Below, one piece after another: positions 15,732 through 24,818 of a stretch of DNA of 64,000 bases. The translations under genes were made by a program, and so were the position numbers. The notes beneath the pieces are model-generated. The model did not search any database. It saw only the letters and a program-made list of their open reading frames with translations, and was not told where the DNA came from. This stretch comes from Aggregatibacter segnis ATCC 33393 (lineage in GTDB: Bacteria > Pseudomonadota > Gammaproteobacteria > Enterobacterales > Pasteurellaceae): contig NZ_GL622200.1 in assembly GCF_000185305.1 (NCBI RefSeq), positions 221,359-285,358 on the forward strand. The letters run 5' to 3'. How positions within the stretch are numbered: position 1 is the stretch's first letter; each line of letters opens with the position of its first letter.

Positions 15732-18173
15732 ATGGCTGGTTTTCTGAATGCTTACCGGAAATTACTTGAATTGCCATTGTCGATTTTAGTAAAAAATAAT
15801 CCGATTCCTCATCATCCTATTGAAGAACTAGAACTAAATATTTCCCAACCTATCGTTTATGTGTTGCCTTACACATCACAAACCGATTTTGTGATTTTCC
15901 GTAAAAACTGTTTGAGCGTGGGCTTGCCGGATCCTTTAGAACAAAATGAAATTAATGGCAATTTATTACCTCGCTTTGTTTTTTTAGATGAAGGTCGCCG
16001 CTTTTTTAAATCGAAAGGGGCTAAAAAAGAAACGATCACTGTTTTCAATAAATATTTGGAATTGCACCGCACTTCACCGGATTTAGACGTGCAGTTAGTT
16101 CCCGTTTCAGTTTTATGGGGAAGAGCTCCGGGGCGTGAAGATCAAACGGGTTTGCCAAACTTACGTTTGTTAAACGGGCTACAAAAAACAGTCGCGGCAT
16201 TATGGTTTGGACGCGATACCTTTGTGCGTTTCTCGCAAGCGGTGTCTTTACGTTATATGACTCGTGAGCATGGATTTGATCAGAAAATTGCACAAAAATT
16301 AGCTCGTGTAGCCAAAATGCACTTTGCTAAACAACGTATTTCGGCGACTGGTCCTCGCTTGCCAAATCGCCAAGCCATGTTCAATAAATTATTGCAACTG
16401 CCGGTAATTTTAGCGGCAATCGAAGACGAAGCGAAAAGTAAGAACATTAGTAGAGAGAAAGCGCATAAAGAAGCTGAAAAAATTCTGGATGAAATTGCGG
16501 CGAATGTGAGCTACGAAAGTTTACGTGTAGCGGATCGTTTCTTGCGTTGGTTGTGGAACAAATTGTATCAAGGCATTCAAGTTGAAAATGCGGATCGCGT
16601 GCGTAAATTGGCGTTAGAAGGCCATGAAATCGTGTATGTGCCTTGTCATCGTAGCCACATTGACTATTTATTGCTTTCCTATGTGTTATATCACCAAGGT
16701 TTGGTTACTCCGCATATTGCCGCAGGGATTAACCTTAATTTCTGGCCGGTTGGTGGGATGTTCCGCCGTGGTGGGGCATTTTTCATTCGTCGAACCTTTA
16801 AAGGTAACCGCTTATATTCTACGATTTTCCGTGAATATTTGTCGGAGTTGTTCCATCGTGGATATGCCGTGGAATACTTCATTGAAGGTGGGCGTTCACG
16901 TACGGGGCGTTTACTCGCGCCGAAAACCGGTATGATGTCCATGACATTACAGGCATTACAGCAACAACAGAGCCGACCGATTACGATTGTGCCGGTGTAT
17001 GTGGGGTATGAACACGTTTTAGAAGTGGACACTTACGCCAAAGAATTACGTGGTGCGGCGAAAGAAAAAGAAAATGCCGGCTTGGTATTACGTGTGATTA
17101 AAAAATTGCGTAATTTAGGCAAAGGCTATGTGAATTTCGGTGAGCCTATTACGTTAAATGCTTATTTAAATCAAAACTTCCCGGAATGGAAAGAGCCACC
17201 GGAAGATCGCCCTCAATGGTTTAATAAAGCTGTCGATGCGGTTTCCCATCAAGTGATGGTGAATATTAATAAAGCCGCGGCAGTGAATGCCATGAACTTA
17301 ACCGGCACGGCATTGTTGTCTTCCCGTCAACGTGCACTTTCCCGTGAGCAATTATTAGAGCAACTTTCCAGTTATCAACAATTATTGCAAAACGTGCCGT
17401 ATTCTGACGATGTCGTTGTGCCGGCTGAAAAACCGGAAATTATGCTGGATCATGTGTTAAGTCTGGATCGAGTCGGTATTTTGGTGGAGAAAGACAACTT
17501 CGGTGAAATTGTCCGTTTGGAACGTTCTTCAGCCGTATTAATGACCTACTACCGCAATAACATTCAACACTTATTTGTGTTGCCATCCTTGGTCGCAAGT
17601 ATTGTGTTGCATTACGAAGGTATTCAAAAGGATTTAGTGTTAGATGCCGTGCTTAAGATTTACCCGTTCTTGCGTAGCGAATTATTCTTGCATTTTACGG
17701 AAGAAGATCAGATCGCACAGCGTGTAGAGCAAATCATTAACGAATTGCAACGCCAAAATATTATTAAGCACAGTGAGAATATGCTAACAATCAATAAGCC
17801 GAATATTCGGATGTTGCAACTTTGGTCTGCCGGTGTACGTGAAATCTTACAACGCTATTACATTACCGTGAATTTACTGCAAAATAATCCATTGATTTCC
17901 CGTGCAGATTTGGAAAAAGAAAGTCAGTCTGTAGCACAACGTTTGTCTGTCCTACATGGCATTAATGCACCTGAATTCTTTGATAAAGCAGTTTTCTCCG
18001 CCTTTACGAATAGTTTAAAAGACCAAGGCTATTTCAATGAAAGCGGCAGTGCGAATACGGAAAAATTGCATGTGTTGGCAGAGATTCTAACCCATCTGAT
18101 TTCAACGGAAATTTGCTTAACGATTAACGGTGCCGTGACAAAAGTAGAAGAGAAAGAACATAGCGAAAATTAA
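15732..18173 (+). CDS. plsB: Glycerol-3-phosphate 1-O-acyltransferase
   Basis: 813 aa, full length for PlsB. The catalytic HxxxxD box is His306-Asp311 in [11 protein letters not shown]. Further acyltransferase blocks are [13 protein letters not shown] and [13 protein letters not shown], and [12 protein letters not shown]. It acylates sn-glycerol-3-phosphate at position 1, the first step of phospholipid synthesis, at the inner membrane. Its start follows AAGGATATTTATT. Divergent from lexA across 212 bp; a USS-pair terminator follows. Confidence 0.98.
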   Translation: MAGFLNAYRKLLELPLSILVKNNPIPHHPIEELELNISQPIVYVLPYTSQTDFVIFRKNCLSVGLPDPLEQNEINGNLLPRFVFLDEGRRFFKSKGAKKETITVFNKYLELHRTSPDLDVQLVPVSVLWGRAPGREDQTGLPNLRLLNGLQKTVAALWFGRDTFVRFSQAVSLRYMTREHGFDQKIAQKLARVAKMHFAKQRISATGPRLPNRQAMFNKLLQLPVILAAIEDEAKSKNISREKAHKEAEKILDEIAANVSYESLRVADRFLRWLWNKLYQGIQVENADRVRKLALEGHEIVYVPCHRSHIDYLLLSYVLYHQGLVTPHIAAGINLNFWPVGGMFRRGGAFFIRRTFKGNRLYSTIFREYLSELFHRGYAVEYFIEGGRSRTGRLLAPKTGMMSMTLQALQQQQSRPITIVPVYVGYEHVLEVDTYAKELRGAAKEKENAGLVLRVIKKLRNLGKGYVNFGEPITLNAYLNQNFPEWKEPPEDRPQWFNKAVDAVSHQVMVNINKAAAVNAMNLTGTALLSSRQRALSREQLLEQLSSYQQLLQNVPYSDDVVVPAEKPEIMLDHVLSLDRVGILVEKDNFGEIVRLERSSAVLMTYYRNNIQHLFVLPSLVASIVLHYEGIQKDLVLDAVLKIYPFLRSELFLHFTEEDQIAQRVEQIINELQRQNIIKHSENMLTINKPNIRMLQLWSAGVREILQRYYITVNLLQNNPLISRADLEKESQSVAQRLSVLHGINAPEFFDKAVFSAFTNSLKDQGYFNESGSANTEKLHVLAEILTHLISTEICLTINGAVTKVEEKEHSEN

Positions 18174-18185
18174 GGAAACAAAGTA

Positions 18186-18234
18186 AAAGTGCGGTCATAA
18201 AAAAGGTTATTTTTTTGACCGCACTTTGTTTTTT
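18186..18234 (+). terminator. USS-pair terminator after plsB
   Basis: AAAGTGCGGTC (18186-18196) and GACCGCACTTT (18217-18227) are inverted and followed by GTTTTTTT. Confidence 0.75.
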
Positions 18235-18251
18235 TAAATTATTTGTTAATA

Positions 18252-18281
18252 AAAAAGCCATCTTCCTTTAGATGGCTTTTT
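18252..18281 (-). terminator. Bidirectional terminator between plsB and ffh
   Basis: AAAAAGCCATC and GATGGCTTTTT flank a short loop; A/T runs on both sides allow use by both converging genes. It lies 14 bp past the ffh stop. Confidence 0.85.
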
Positions 18282-18294
18282 CTTTGTGTCTGAG

Positions 18295-19674
18295 TTAACG
18301 TCTAAACATTCCGCCTAATCCGCCGAGCCCGCCGCCCATTAAGCCTTGCATGCCGCGCATCATTTTTGCCATGCCGCCTTTACGCATTTTCTTCATCATA
18401 CGTTGCATTTCGTCAAATTGTTTGAGTAGCTTGTTTACATCTTGCACCTGCGTGCCGGAACCAAGAGCAATGCGACGACGGCGAGAACCTTTGATGATGT
18501 CCGGATTGGCGCGTTCTTTTAAGGTCATGGAATTAATGATGGCTTCGAGTTTGTTGAACATTTTGTCGTCCACCTGATTTTTCACATGATCCGGTAGGTT
18601 TTTCGCGCCCGGTAATTTTTCCAACATGGACATCATGCCGCCCATTTTTTTCATTTCGCGTAATTGTTCGCGGAAATCTTCTAAGGTGAAATCGTCGCCT
18701 TTTTTGAATTTTTGCGCCATTTTCTCCGCTTTTTCACGGTCAACGGAACGCTCTAAATCTTCAATCAAAGAAAGTACATCACCCATGCCAAGAATGCGCG
18801 ACGCCACACGATCCGGGTGGAACGGCTCTAACGCATCGGTTTTTTCCCCCACCCCGAGGAATTTAATCGGCTTGCCGGTAATTTGACGAATAGATAATGC
18901 GGCACCACCACGCGCATCGCCATCCACTTTGGTGAGGATCACACCGGTAAGCGGCAAAGCCTCATTAAAGGCTTTTGCTGTATTTGCCGCATCTTGACCG
19001 GTCATGGCATCCACGGTGAAGAGTGTTTCAATTGGATTTAACGCAGCATGAACTTGCTTGATTTCATCCATCATTTCACTATCAACGTGCAAACGACCTG
19101 CAGTATCCACGATCAGCACATCGTAGAATTTTAATTTCGCGTCTGCCAACGCGGCTTTCGCAATATCTACCGGCTTTTGTTTCACATCGGATGGGAAGAA
19201 ATCGACATTAACCGCTTGGGCAAGGGTTTCTAATTGTTTGATCGCTGCAGGACGATAAACGTCGGCAGACACCACAAGCACTTTTTTCTTATGGCGTTCA
19301 CGCAGAAATTTGGCCAGTTTACCCACGCTGGTGGTTTTCCCCGCCCCTTGCAGACCCGCCATTAAAATCACGGCAGGCGGTTGGGTAGCCAGATTTAAAC
19401 TTTCGTTGGCTTCACCCATTGCCGCTTCTAATTCGGCTTGGACGATTTTGACGAATTCTTGTCCCGGTGTGAGGCTTTTATTGACTTCCACCCCAATGGC
19501 GCGTTCTTTTACGTTGTTAATAAAATCGCGCACGACCGGCAATGCCACATCGGCTTCTAACAATGCCATGCGCACTTCGCGCAAGGTTTCTTTAATGTTA
19601 TCTTCGGTTAAACGACCTCGACCGCTGATATTGCGTAAGGTTTTGGAAAGACGATCGGATAAATTCTCAAACAT
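18295..19674 (-). CDS. ffh: Signal recognition particle protein Ffh
   Basis: 459 aa. An N helical bundle is followed by the G domain with P-loop GLQGAGKTTSVGKLA (about residue 106), DTAGRLHVD, and TKVDGDARGGAAL. A C-terminal Met-rich M domain follows (MKKMGGMMSMLEKLPG, FDEMQRMMKKMRKGGMAKMM) that binds signal peptides and 4.5S RNA. With FtsY it targets inner-membrane proteins cotranslationally. The gene order ffh/ypjD/corB is conserved with E. coli. Confidence 0.98.
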   Translation of the reverse strand: MFENLSDRLSKTLRNISGRGRLTEDNIKETLREVRMALLEADVALPVVRDFINNVKERAIGVEVNKSLTPGQEFVKIVQAELEAAMGEANESLNLATQPPAVILMAGLQGAGKTTSVGKLAKFLRERHKKKVLVVSADVYRPAAIKQLETLAQAVNVDFFPSDVKQKPVDIAKAALADAKLKFYDVLIVDTAGRLHVDSEMMDEIKQVHAALNPIETLFTVDAMTGQDAANTAKAFNEALPLTGVILTKVDGDARGGAALSIRQITGKPIKFLGVGEKTDALEPFHPDRVASRILGMGDVLSLIEDLERSVDREKAEKMAQKFKKGDDFTLEDFREQLREMKKMGGMMSMLEKLPGAKNLPDHVKNQVDDKMFNKLEAIINSMTLKERANPDIIKGSRRRRIALGSGTQVQDVNKLLKQFDEMQRMMKKMRKGGMAKMMRGMQGLMGGGLGGLGGMFRR

Positions 19675-19826
19675 AATATTTCCTGTGGTTAAATCGGAAA
19701 GGTATCATCGGTAAAATGCCGTTCATTATACTGAAATTCCGCGCATTTTCACGTCAAATAAAGTCGTGGCGATTTTAGCTTGATCTCGTTAGAATAAAAC
19801 GCCAACAAAACAAAGGAAGAATAATT

Positions 19827-20621
19827 ATGTGGTTTGCTGTTTTATCAATTCTTTTTTACCTCATCAGTGTGTTACGCATTGCGCCCATTTTATTAACCTC
19901 GCAAGTGGCGGGAGCCGATGTTAAAACTAAAAAAACACAGTTTTTTTTGACCGCACTTTTGGCGGTGGTTTTTCACCTTATTAGCACTTTCCCACTATTG
20001 AGAAACTTGGCGGAAGGGCAGAATTTCAGCATTATGGAAGTGGCTTCATTGATGAGTGTCATGATTGCTATACTTGCCACGTTAGCCATGTTGCGCGTCA
20101 ACACTATGTGGTTTGTGTTACCGATTGTTTATTGTTTTTCCATTATTAATTTGATTTATGCCACTTTTCTTCCAAGCCACATTATTCAATTATTGAACCA
20201 AAATACGTCTATGCTTTTTCATATCGGTTTGTCGATTTTTGCTTATGCCGTCTGCTGTATCGCGACTCTGTATGCGATTCAGTTGGTCTGGCTTGATCGT
20301 CGTTTGAAAAGCAAAAAGATGACTTTTTCACCAATGGTGCCGCCGCTTATGACGGTAGAGCGTCATTTTTTCCGTTTATTGGTCAGTGGTGAAGTATTGA
20401 TGACATTCACCCTTATCTCCGGCACCTTTCATTTGGTTAACGCTATGACGCCGGATAATATTCATAAAGGTTTATTTTCGTTATTCGGCTGGATTGTATT
20501 CGGCATTGCGATTTTAGGCTATAAGCACTACCGCTGGCGTGGAAAAAAGATGATTATTTATGCAATTTCAGGTATGATTTTGCTCACGATTGCTTATTTC
20601 GGTAGTCGTCTGATTGTGTAA
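19827..20621 (+). CDS. ypjD: CcsA/YpjD-type inner-membrane protein
   Basis: 264 aa with about eight hydrophobic helices. It resembles the cytochrome c assembly (CcsA) fold: HIGLSIFAYAVCCIATLYAIQL, then TLISGTFHL and KGLFSLFGWIVFG. The usual haem-handling WWD loop is not evident, so a cytochrome role is doubtful. The location next to ffh and before a CorB-like gene matches enterobacterial ypjD. A USS lies inside (about 19949). Confidence 0.85.
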   Translation: MWFAVLSILFYLISVLRIAPILLTSQVAGADVKTKKTQFFLTALLAVVFHLISTFPLLRNLAEGQNFSIMEVASLMSVMIAILATLAMLRVNTMWFVLPIVYCFSIINLIYATFLPSHIIQLLNQNTSMLFHIGLSIFAYAVCCIATLYAIQLVWLDRRLKSKKMTFSPMVPPLMTVERHFFRLLVSGEVLMTFTLISGTFHLVNAMTPDNIHKGLFSLFGWIVFGIAILGYKHYRWRGKKMIIYAISGMILLTIAYFGSRLIV

Positions 20622-20697
20622 TATCAGTAAATGAGAAAAAAGTGCGGTGAGTTTTTCCCGCCTTTTTTTATTTTTAAGTCAATGTAAGGATTTCACT

Positions 20698-21960
20698 TTG
20701 GACAGTATTCCCCTTAGTACGTTATTTATCATTTTAATTGCCTGTTTAGTCCTTTCTGCCTATTTTTCCGGCTCTGAAACAGGTTTGCTTTCTTTAAATA
20801 AATATCGCCTGCGTTTTTTAGCAGAGCAGGGCAATAAAGGCGCCAAAAAAGCGGAGATGTTGCTTGCTAAACCGGACAAACTACTGAGTTTTATTCTTAT
20901 CTTTAATAACCTTGTGAATATTAGTGCTTCGGCGATTGCGACCGTTATTGGGATGCGATTATATGGCGATGCCGGTGTGGCGATTGCCACCGGTGCATTA
21001 ACGTTCGTGATGTTGATTTTCTCTGAAATCTTCCCCAAAACGGTGGCAGCGATGCACCCGGAAAAAGTGGGATTGACCTCGAGCCATCTATTAACCCCAT
21101 TACTCAAGGTTTTTGCTCCTTTAGTTTGGGTGATGAATGTGTTCACCAAATTTTTAATGCATTTAGTGGGCTTAAAACCGGATCTGAAGAAACAAGTCAT
21201 TAGCCGCGAAGAATTACGCAGCATCGTTTCCGAAGCGGGAGAAGCAACACCGGATGAGCAACATCCGCAAATGTTGCTGTCTATTTTGGATATGGAAACC
21301 GTTACCGTGGATGACATCATGGTGCCACGCAATGAAATCGGCGGCATTGATATTGATGATGACTGGAAATCTATCATGCGCCAGCTCAATCATGCGGCAC
21401 ATAACCGTGTGGTGTTGTATAAAGGCAGTATGGACGAAAACGTGCTAGGTATTTTGCGTGTTCGCGAAGCGTTCCGTTTGTTGCTGGAAAAAAATGAATT
21501 CACCAAAGAAACGTTGATTCGTGCTGCTGATGAAGTGTATTTCATTCCTGAAGGAACGGCTTTAAAGACGCAATTAGCTAATTTCCGTAATAAAAAAGAG
21601 CGTATCGGTTTAGTGGTGGACGAATACGGTGATATTAAAGGTTTGGTTACCTTGGAAGATATTTTGGAAGAAATCGTGGGGGATTTCACCACATCTAATG
21701 CGCCGACAATTGATGAAGAAGTTGTACAGCAATCTGATGGTTCGATGATTATTGAAGGTTCTGCCAATTTGCGCGATTTAAATAAAATGTTTAATTGGAA
21801 TTTGGACACCGAAGATGCGCGTACATTTAACGGTTTGATCTTGGAGCATTTGGAAGAAATTCCTGAAGAAGGCACCGTCTGTGAAGTGAATGGCTTGCGG
21901 GTGACTATTTTGGAAGTGAGTGACAACATGATTAAACAAGCTAAAGTAGTTAAGCTCTAA
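20698..21960 (+). CDS. corB: CorB/YfjD-type CNNM (DUF21-CBS-CorC) membrane protein
   Basis: 420 aa from TTG 20698. It is chosen because TAAGGA lies 8 bp upstream and the sequence MDSIPLSTLFIIL is the conserved family start. DUF21 membrane domain (residues 1-190; SGSETGLLSLNKYRLR), a CBS pair (MVPRNEIGGIDIDDDW; IGLVVDEYGDIKGLVTLEDILEEIVGDF), and a C-terminal CorC/HlyC domain. The family is linked to Mg2+ efflux/homeostasis. It follows ypjD as in E. coli and ends at a good terminator (21981-22010). Confidence 0.9.
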   Translation: MDSIPLSTLFIILIACLVLSAYFSGSETGLLSLNKYRLRFLAEQGNKGAKKAEMLLAKPDKLLSFILIFNNLVNISASAIATVIGMRLYGDAGVAIATGALTFVMLIFSEIFPKTVAAMHPEKVGLTSSHLLTPLLKVFAPLVWVMNVFTKFLMHLVGLKPDLKKQVISREELRSIVSEAGEATPDEQHPQMLLSILDMETVTVDDIMVPRNEIGGIDIDDDWKSIMRQLNHAAHNRVVLYKGSMDENVLGILRVREAFRLLLEKNEFTKETLIRAADEVYFIPEGTALKTQLANFRNKKERIGLVVDEYGDIKGLVTLEDILEEIVGDFTTSNAPTIDEEVVQQSDGSMIIEGSANLRDLNKMFNWNLDTEDARTFNGLILEHLEEIPEEGTVCEVNGLRVTILEVSDNMIKQAKVVKL

Positions 21961-21980
21961 AATGTGACTTAAATCAAATT

Positions 21981-22010
21981 AAAGCGATGAAGTGTCTTCA
22001 TCGCTTTTTT
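21981..22010 (+). terminator. Terminator after the corB-like gene
   Basis: AAGCGATGAAG and CTTCATCGCTT surround a 3-4 nt loop and run into TTTTTT. Confidence 0.9.
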
Positions 22011-22025
22011 ATTGCTAAATTTTAA

Positions 22026-22070
22026 TTTACAAACGATGGAAGATTCTTATAATTAATGCGATTCATTATC
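22026..22070 (+). promoter_or_regulatory. Fur-controlled promoter of exbB-exbD-tonB
   Basis: TTTACA (22026-22031), 16-bp spacer, TATAAT (22048-22053). ATTAATGCGATTCATTATC at 22052-22070 matches the 19-bp Fur consensus at 14 positions by eye and overlaps the end of the -10 and the start site, a standard repressor position. Confidence 0.75.
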
Positions 22071-22138
22071 AGTTGTAAAAGGAGTGTGATTTATCTCCTT
22101 CTTTTTATATTTTAAGCACCTCGTCTAAGGGAAAACAA

Positions 22139-22603
22139 ATGCCACAAATTTTTGAATTTTTACACAATTACAGTGATTACATCATCATCGGTTTATTGTT
22201 ATTTATGAGCGTCTTAATGCTCGCTATGGTAATCGAGCGTTTCTTCTTCTTATCTCGTGTTAAAGTCAACCAATATTCTACGATTCACGCTCTTGAAATT
22301 GATTTAAATCGCAACCTTACTGTGATTTCCACCGTTGGTGCGAATGCGCCTTACGTGGGGTTATTGGGGACGGTAATTGGGATCCTTTTAACGTTCTACC
22401 AAATTGGTCAATCCGGCGGTGATGTCAATGCCGGCGAAATCATGATGCATTTATCTTTAGCGTTAAAAGCGACCGCACTTGGGATTCTTGTGGCAATTCC
22501 TTCCATGATTTTCTATAACGCCTTAGGTCGTAAAGTAGAAGTTAACCGTTTGAAATGGAAAGTATTACATTCTCAAAAGAATAAAGAAGATACCGAAGCA
22601 TAA
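22139..22603 (+). CDS. exbB: TonB-system energiser ExbB
   Basis: 154 aa, the short ExbB form typical of Haemophilus. Three transmembrane helices; the MotA/TolQ/ExbB core is [23 protein letters not shown] and [23 protein letters not shown]. With ExbD it uses the proton gradient to energise TonB. A USS lies in the coding region (about 22471). exbD begins 9 bp downstream. Confidence 0.97.
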   Translation: MPQIFEFLHNYSDYIIIGLLLFMSVLMLAMVIERFFFLSRVKVNQYSTIHALEIDLNRNLTVISTVGANAPYVGLLGTVIGILLTFYQIGQSGGDVNAGEIMMHLSLALKATALGILVAIPSMIFYNALGRKVEVNRLKWKVLHSQKNKEDTEA

Positions 22604-22612
22604 GGAATCACC

Positions 22613-23077
22613 GTGAAAAAGTTTGATGAAATCAACATTATCCCGTTCATTGATATTATGTTGGTGTTGCTTGCCATCGTATTGATTACGGCGTCTTTCA
22701 TTTCTCAAGGGAAAATCCAAGTGAATGTGCCGAAAGCCAGTTCTTCTGTGGCATTTAAATCCAGTGAGTTGGCGAAATTATTGACGGTGACTGCTGAAGG
22801 GGAAGTGTTCTTTAATGACAAACCGACCAGCTTAGAATCGTTAGAAACAGAAATTGCCGCGTGGGATAAATCCCAAAAAGTAACATTAAAAATTGATGCG
22901 GGTGCTACTTTCCAAGATTTCGTGTCAGTAACCGATTTATTGGCAAAAAATGAGATTAAAGATGTTGCCATTGTGGCAACTAAAGGTGGCGAAAAATCAA
23001 AATCGACAGATGCTCCGTCGGCAACACCTGCTGCGCCACAAAGTGGCAACACAGAAACAACACCGGCAGCGCAGTAG
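22613..23077 (+). CDS. exbD: TonB-system proton channel subunit ExbD
   Basis: 154 aa, GTG start at 22613 after AAGGAATCACC. One N-terminal helix carries the proton-relay Asp in [19 protein letters not shown] periplasmic domain follows, and an unusual Ser/Thr/Pro/Ala tail ([19 protein letters not shown]) extends beyond the common family end. Confidence 0.96.
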   Translation: MKKFDEINIIPFIDIMLVLLAIVLITASFISQGKIQVNVPKASSSVAFKSSELAKLLTVTAEGEVFFNDKPTSLESLETEIAAWDKSQKVTLKIDAGATFQDFVSVTDLLAKNEIKDVAIVATKGGEKSKSTDAPSATPAAPQSGNTETTPAAQ

Positions 23078-23087
23078 GAGAATCTGA

Positions 23088-23852
23088 ATGCAGAATGCCA
23101 AACGTTCGCTGTTAAGTTTCCTGCTATCTGTGGTTATTCATGCCATTATTATCTTTGTGTTATTTTGGAGCCATTTGACAAAAACAGATACGACCGCAAA
23201 TAGTGCAACCGGCGAAATTTCTACCAGTATTTCTATGGAAATGCTTATGGCGATGGTGGAAGCCGATACGCCACCGGTGGTGGAAAAAGCACCGGAGCCG
23301 GAAAAACAGGAGATGGTGGAAGATCCGACAGTAAAACCGGAACCACCTAAGGTTGAGAAACCAAAAGAACCTGAAAAGCCGAAAGAGAAACCAAAAGAAA
23401 AACCGAAAGAAAAGCCAAAAGAGAAGCCAAAGGATAAACCGAAACCAAAAACAGATGCTGTGGTCGGTGATCGAACTGTTGAATCCAATGCGTCCGTTAA
23501 CTCTAAGGCAACCACTACTGGTCCGGCAAATACGACGAATCCGAATTTGGTTGGTAATGGCGTGGGCGGCAGTGAGAGAGATGCTTATTTGTCAGCCGTT
23601 CGACGTGAGATTGAAAAACATAAACGTTATCCGGCACGTGCACAAATGATGCGTAAACAAGGTGTTGTCACCGTGTCCTTCTCGATTGCAGCTGATGGTA
23701 GTATCAGCGGTGCTAGTGTAGTAAAAAGCTCCGGTGTTGAGGATTTGGATGGCGCGGCATTAAAAGCCGTAGCAAGTGCTCGTTCTATCGGCCCTCGTCC
23801 TGCAGGTGTTTCTTCCAGTATTACGGTGCCGATCAGTTTCAATCTGAGATAG
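23088..23852 (+). CDS. tonB: Energy-transducing protein TonB
   Basis: 254 aa. An N-terminal anchor (LLSFLLSVVIHAIIIFVLFW) with the conserved Ser-x3-His of TonB is followed by a Pro-rich spacer. The spacer has a run of the tetrapeptide KPKE/EKPK (about residues 86-118) and the C-terminal TonB domain from about residue 165 (VRREIEKHKRYPARAQMMRKQG, VVKSSGVEDLDGAALKAV). It transmits proton-motive force to outer-membrane haem, iron and siderophore receptors. Last gene of the Fur-boxed operon; a USS-pair terminator follows. Confidence 0.97.
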   Translation: MQNAKRSLLSFLLSVVIHAIIIFVLFWSHLTKTDTTANSATGEISTSISMEMLMAMVEADTPPVVEKAPEPEKQEMVEDPTVKPEPPKVEKPKEPEKPKEKPKEKPKEKPKEKPKDKPKPKTDAVVGDRTVESNASVNSKATTTGPANTTNPNLVGNGVGGSERDAYLSAVRREIEKHKRYPARAQMMRKQGVVTVSFSIAADGSISGASVVKSSGVEDLDGAALKAVASARSIGPRPAGVSSSITVPISFNLR

Positions 23853-23868
23853 TTTCTTTCTTACAAAT

Positions 23869-23912
23869 AAAAGTGCGGTCAAAAAATAAATAAATTTTTG
23901 ACCGCACTTTTT
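23869..23912 (+). terminator. USS-pair terminator after tonB
   Basis: AAAAGTGCGGTCAAAAA and TTTTTGACCGCACTTTT are a 17-bp inverted repeat (both arms full USS), usable in both directions. Confidence 0.85.
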
Positions 23913-23933
23913 ATTGCCTCTTAACGCAGAAAA

Positions 23934-24068
23934 TTAGCTGTGTTTGCTTTTCTGGTAGAGTGCCATTGCTTCTGGCATGAGGCGTAATAAGTTTTCTTGG
24001 CGATCTTTGTCGCTTGGGTGGGTGGAACTAAGTTTATCCAACACACTTTGGAAACCTTTAGCGACTTT
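23934..24068 (-). pseudogene. C-terminal remnant of an M48-family metalloprotease
   Basis: Reading the minus strand gives KVAKGFQSVLDKLSSTHPSD followed by KDRQENLLRLMPEAMALYQK and a stop at 23934. The SxHP(S/D)xxxR segment is the familiar C-terminal signature of YggG/LoiP-type Zn proteases. An in-frame TAA (24069-24071) closes the upstream side, and the HExxH catalytic region is missing. Only about 45 codons survive, squeezed between tonB and ppa. It is therefore a decayed gene end; the family call is by motif. Confidence 0.6.
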
Positions 24069-24087
24069 TTATGGATTTGTGTGTAAA

Positions 24088-24126
24088 AAAGACCGCACTT
24101 TTTAAAGATGCGGCCTGTTTTTTTTT
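24088..24126 (-). terminator. Probable terminator of ppa
   Basis: AGACCGCA and TGCGGCCT form an imperfect stem over CTTTTTAAAGA, flanked by A-run and T-run, so it can work on either strand. The left arm is a USS. Confidence 0.5.
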
Positions 24127-24137
24127 GTGATTTTTGA

Positions 24138-24665
24138 TTATTTTTTTGCACGCTCAAATGAATCAAGGATTTCTTTACGCGCTGCGTCAACGCCTTCCCA
24201 TCCTTCTACTTTCACCCATTTACCTGCTTCTAACGCTTTGTAGCTTTCGAAGAAGTGTTTAATTTGTGCTTTTAATAATTCCGGTAAATCGCCCACGTCT
24301 TTGATGTGGTCGTATTCTTTGCTTAATTTCGTGTGCGGTACCGCAACGACTTTCGCATCGCCACCAGCTTCATCTGTCATTTTCAACACGCCTACCGGAC
24401 GGCAACGAATAACGGAGCCAGGTTGTAACGGATACGGTGTTGGCACTAACACATCAACCGGGTCGCCGTCAGAAGATAAGGTGTTGTTCACATAACCGTA
24501 GTTTGCCGGATAGAACATGGCGGTTGCCATGAAACGGTCCACAAATAATGTGCCGGTTTCTTTGTCTACTTCGTATTTGATTGGATCAGAGTTTGCAGGG
24601 ATTTCAATAACAACATAGATGTCATCTGGTAATTCTTTACCTGCCGGTACGCTTTCTAAGCCCAT
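24138..24665 (-). CDS. ppa: Inorganic pyrophosphatase (family I)
   Basis: 175 aa. Active-site stretches are visible: [43 protein letters not shown] (metal-binding Asp cluster D-x-D-P-x-D), and KVVAVP. It hydrolyses cytosolic pyrophosphate to pull biosynthetic reactions forward. Single gene in its own transcription unit; AAGGAAT precedes the start. Confidence 0.98.
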   Translation of the reverse strand: MGLESVPAGKELPDDIYVVIEIPANSDPIKYEVDKETGTLFVDRFMATAMFYPANYGYVNNTLSSDGDPVDVLVPTPYPLQPGSVIRCRPVGVLKMTDEAGGDAKVVAVPHTKLSKEYDHIKDVGDLPELLKAQIKHFFESYKALEAGKWVKVEGWEGVDAARKEILDSFERAKK

Positions 24666-24761
24666 TTGTTATTCCTTCTTGTGAGTTAAATAAACGTCGC
24701 AATTATAGCGGTAATCGGCTTCATTTGTCGAGTTGAGGGAAAACGACATAATAAAATCCGG

Positions 24762-24795
24762 TTGTCTTTTGTTATTGTACTATTATAATAGTCCA
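24762..24795 (+). promoter_or_regulatory. Promoter with TrpR-type operator (mtr)
   Basis: TTGTCT (24762-24767), 16-bp spacer, TATAAT (24784-24789). The 20-bp near-palindrome TGTACTATTATAATAGTCCA at 24776-24795 matches the TrpR operator TGTACTAGTTAACTAGTACA at 15 of 20 positions and covers the -10. TrpR with tryptophan would therefore block this promoter. Confidence 0.7.
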
Positions 24796-24818
24796 AAATT
24801 TTGAGAGAGGATTTTACA

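Noticed and set aside
19949-19960. USS copies as transposon ends
   Set aside because: They are single 9-mers spread evenly in genes and gaps, as expected for uptake signals.
20760-21929. Long minus-strand ORFs (209 and 179 aa) opposite corB
   Set aside because: Antisense shadows of a well conserved gene; codon bias of the plus frame explains them.
23345-23450. Possible CRISPR-like array
   Set aside because: Short tandem units without spacers, in frame within tonB.
23921-24190. 89-aa minus ORF over the protease remnant
   Set aside because: It is in a different frame from the recognisable M48 tail and overlaps the ppa end.
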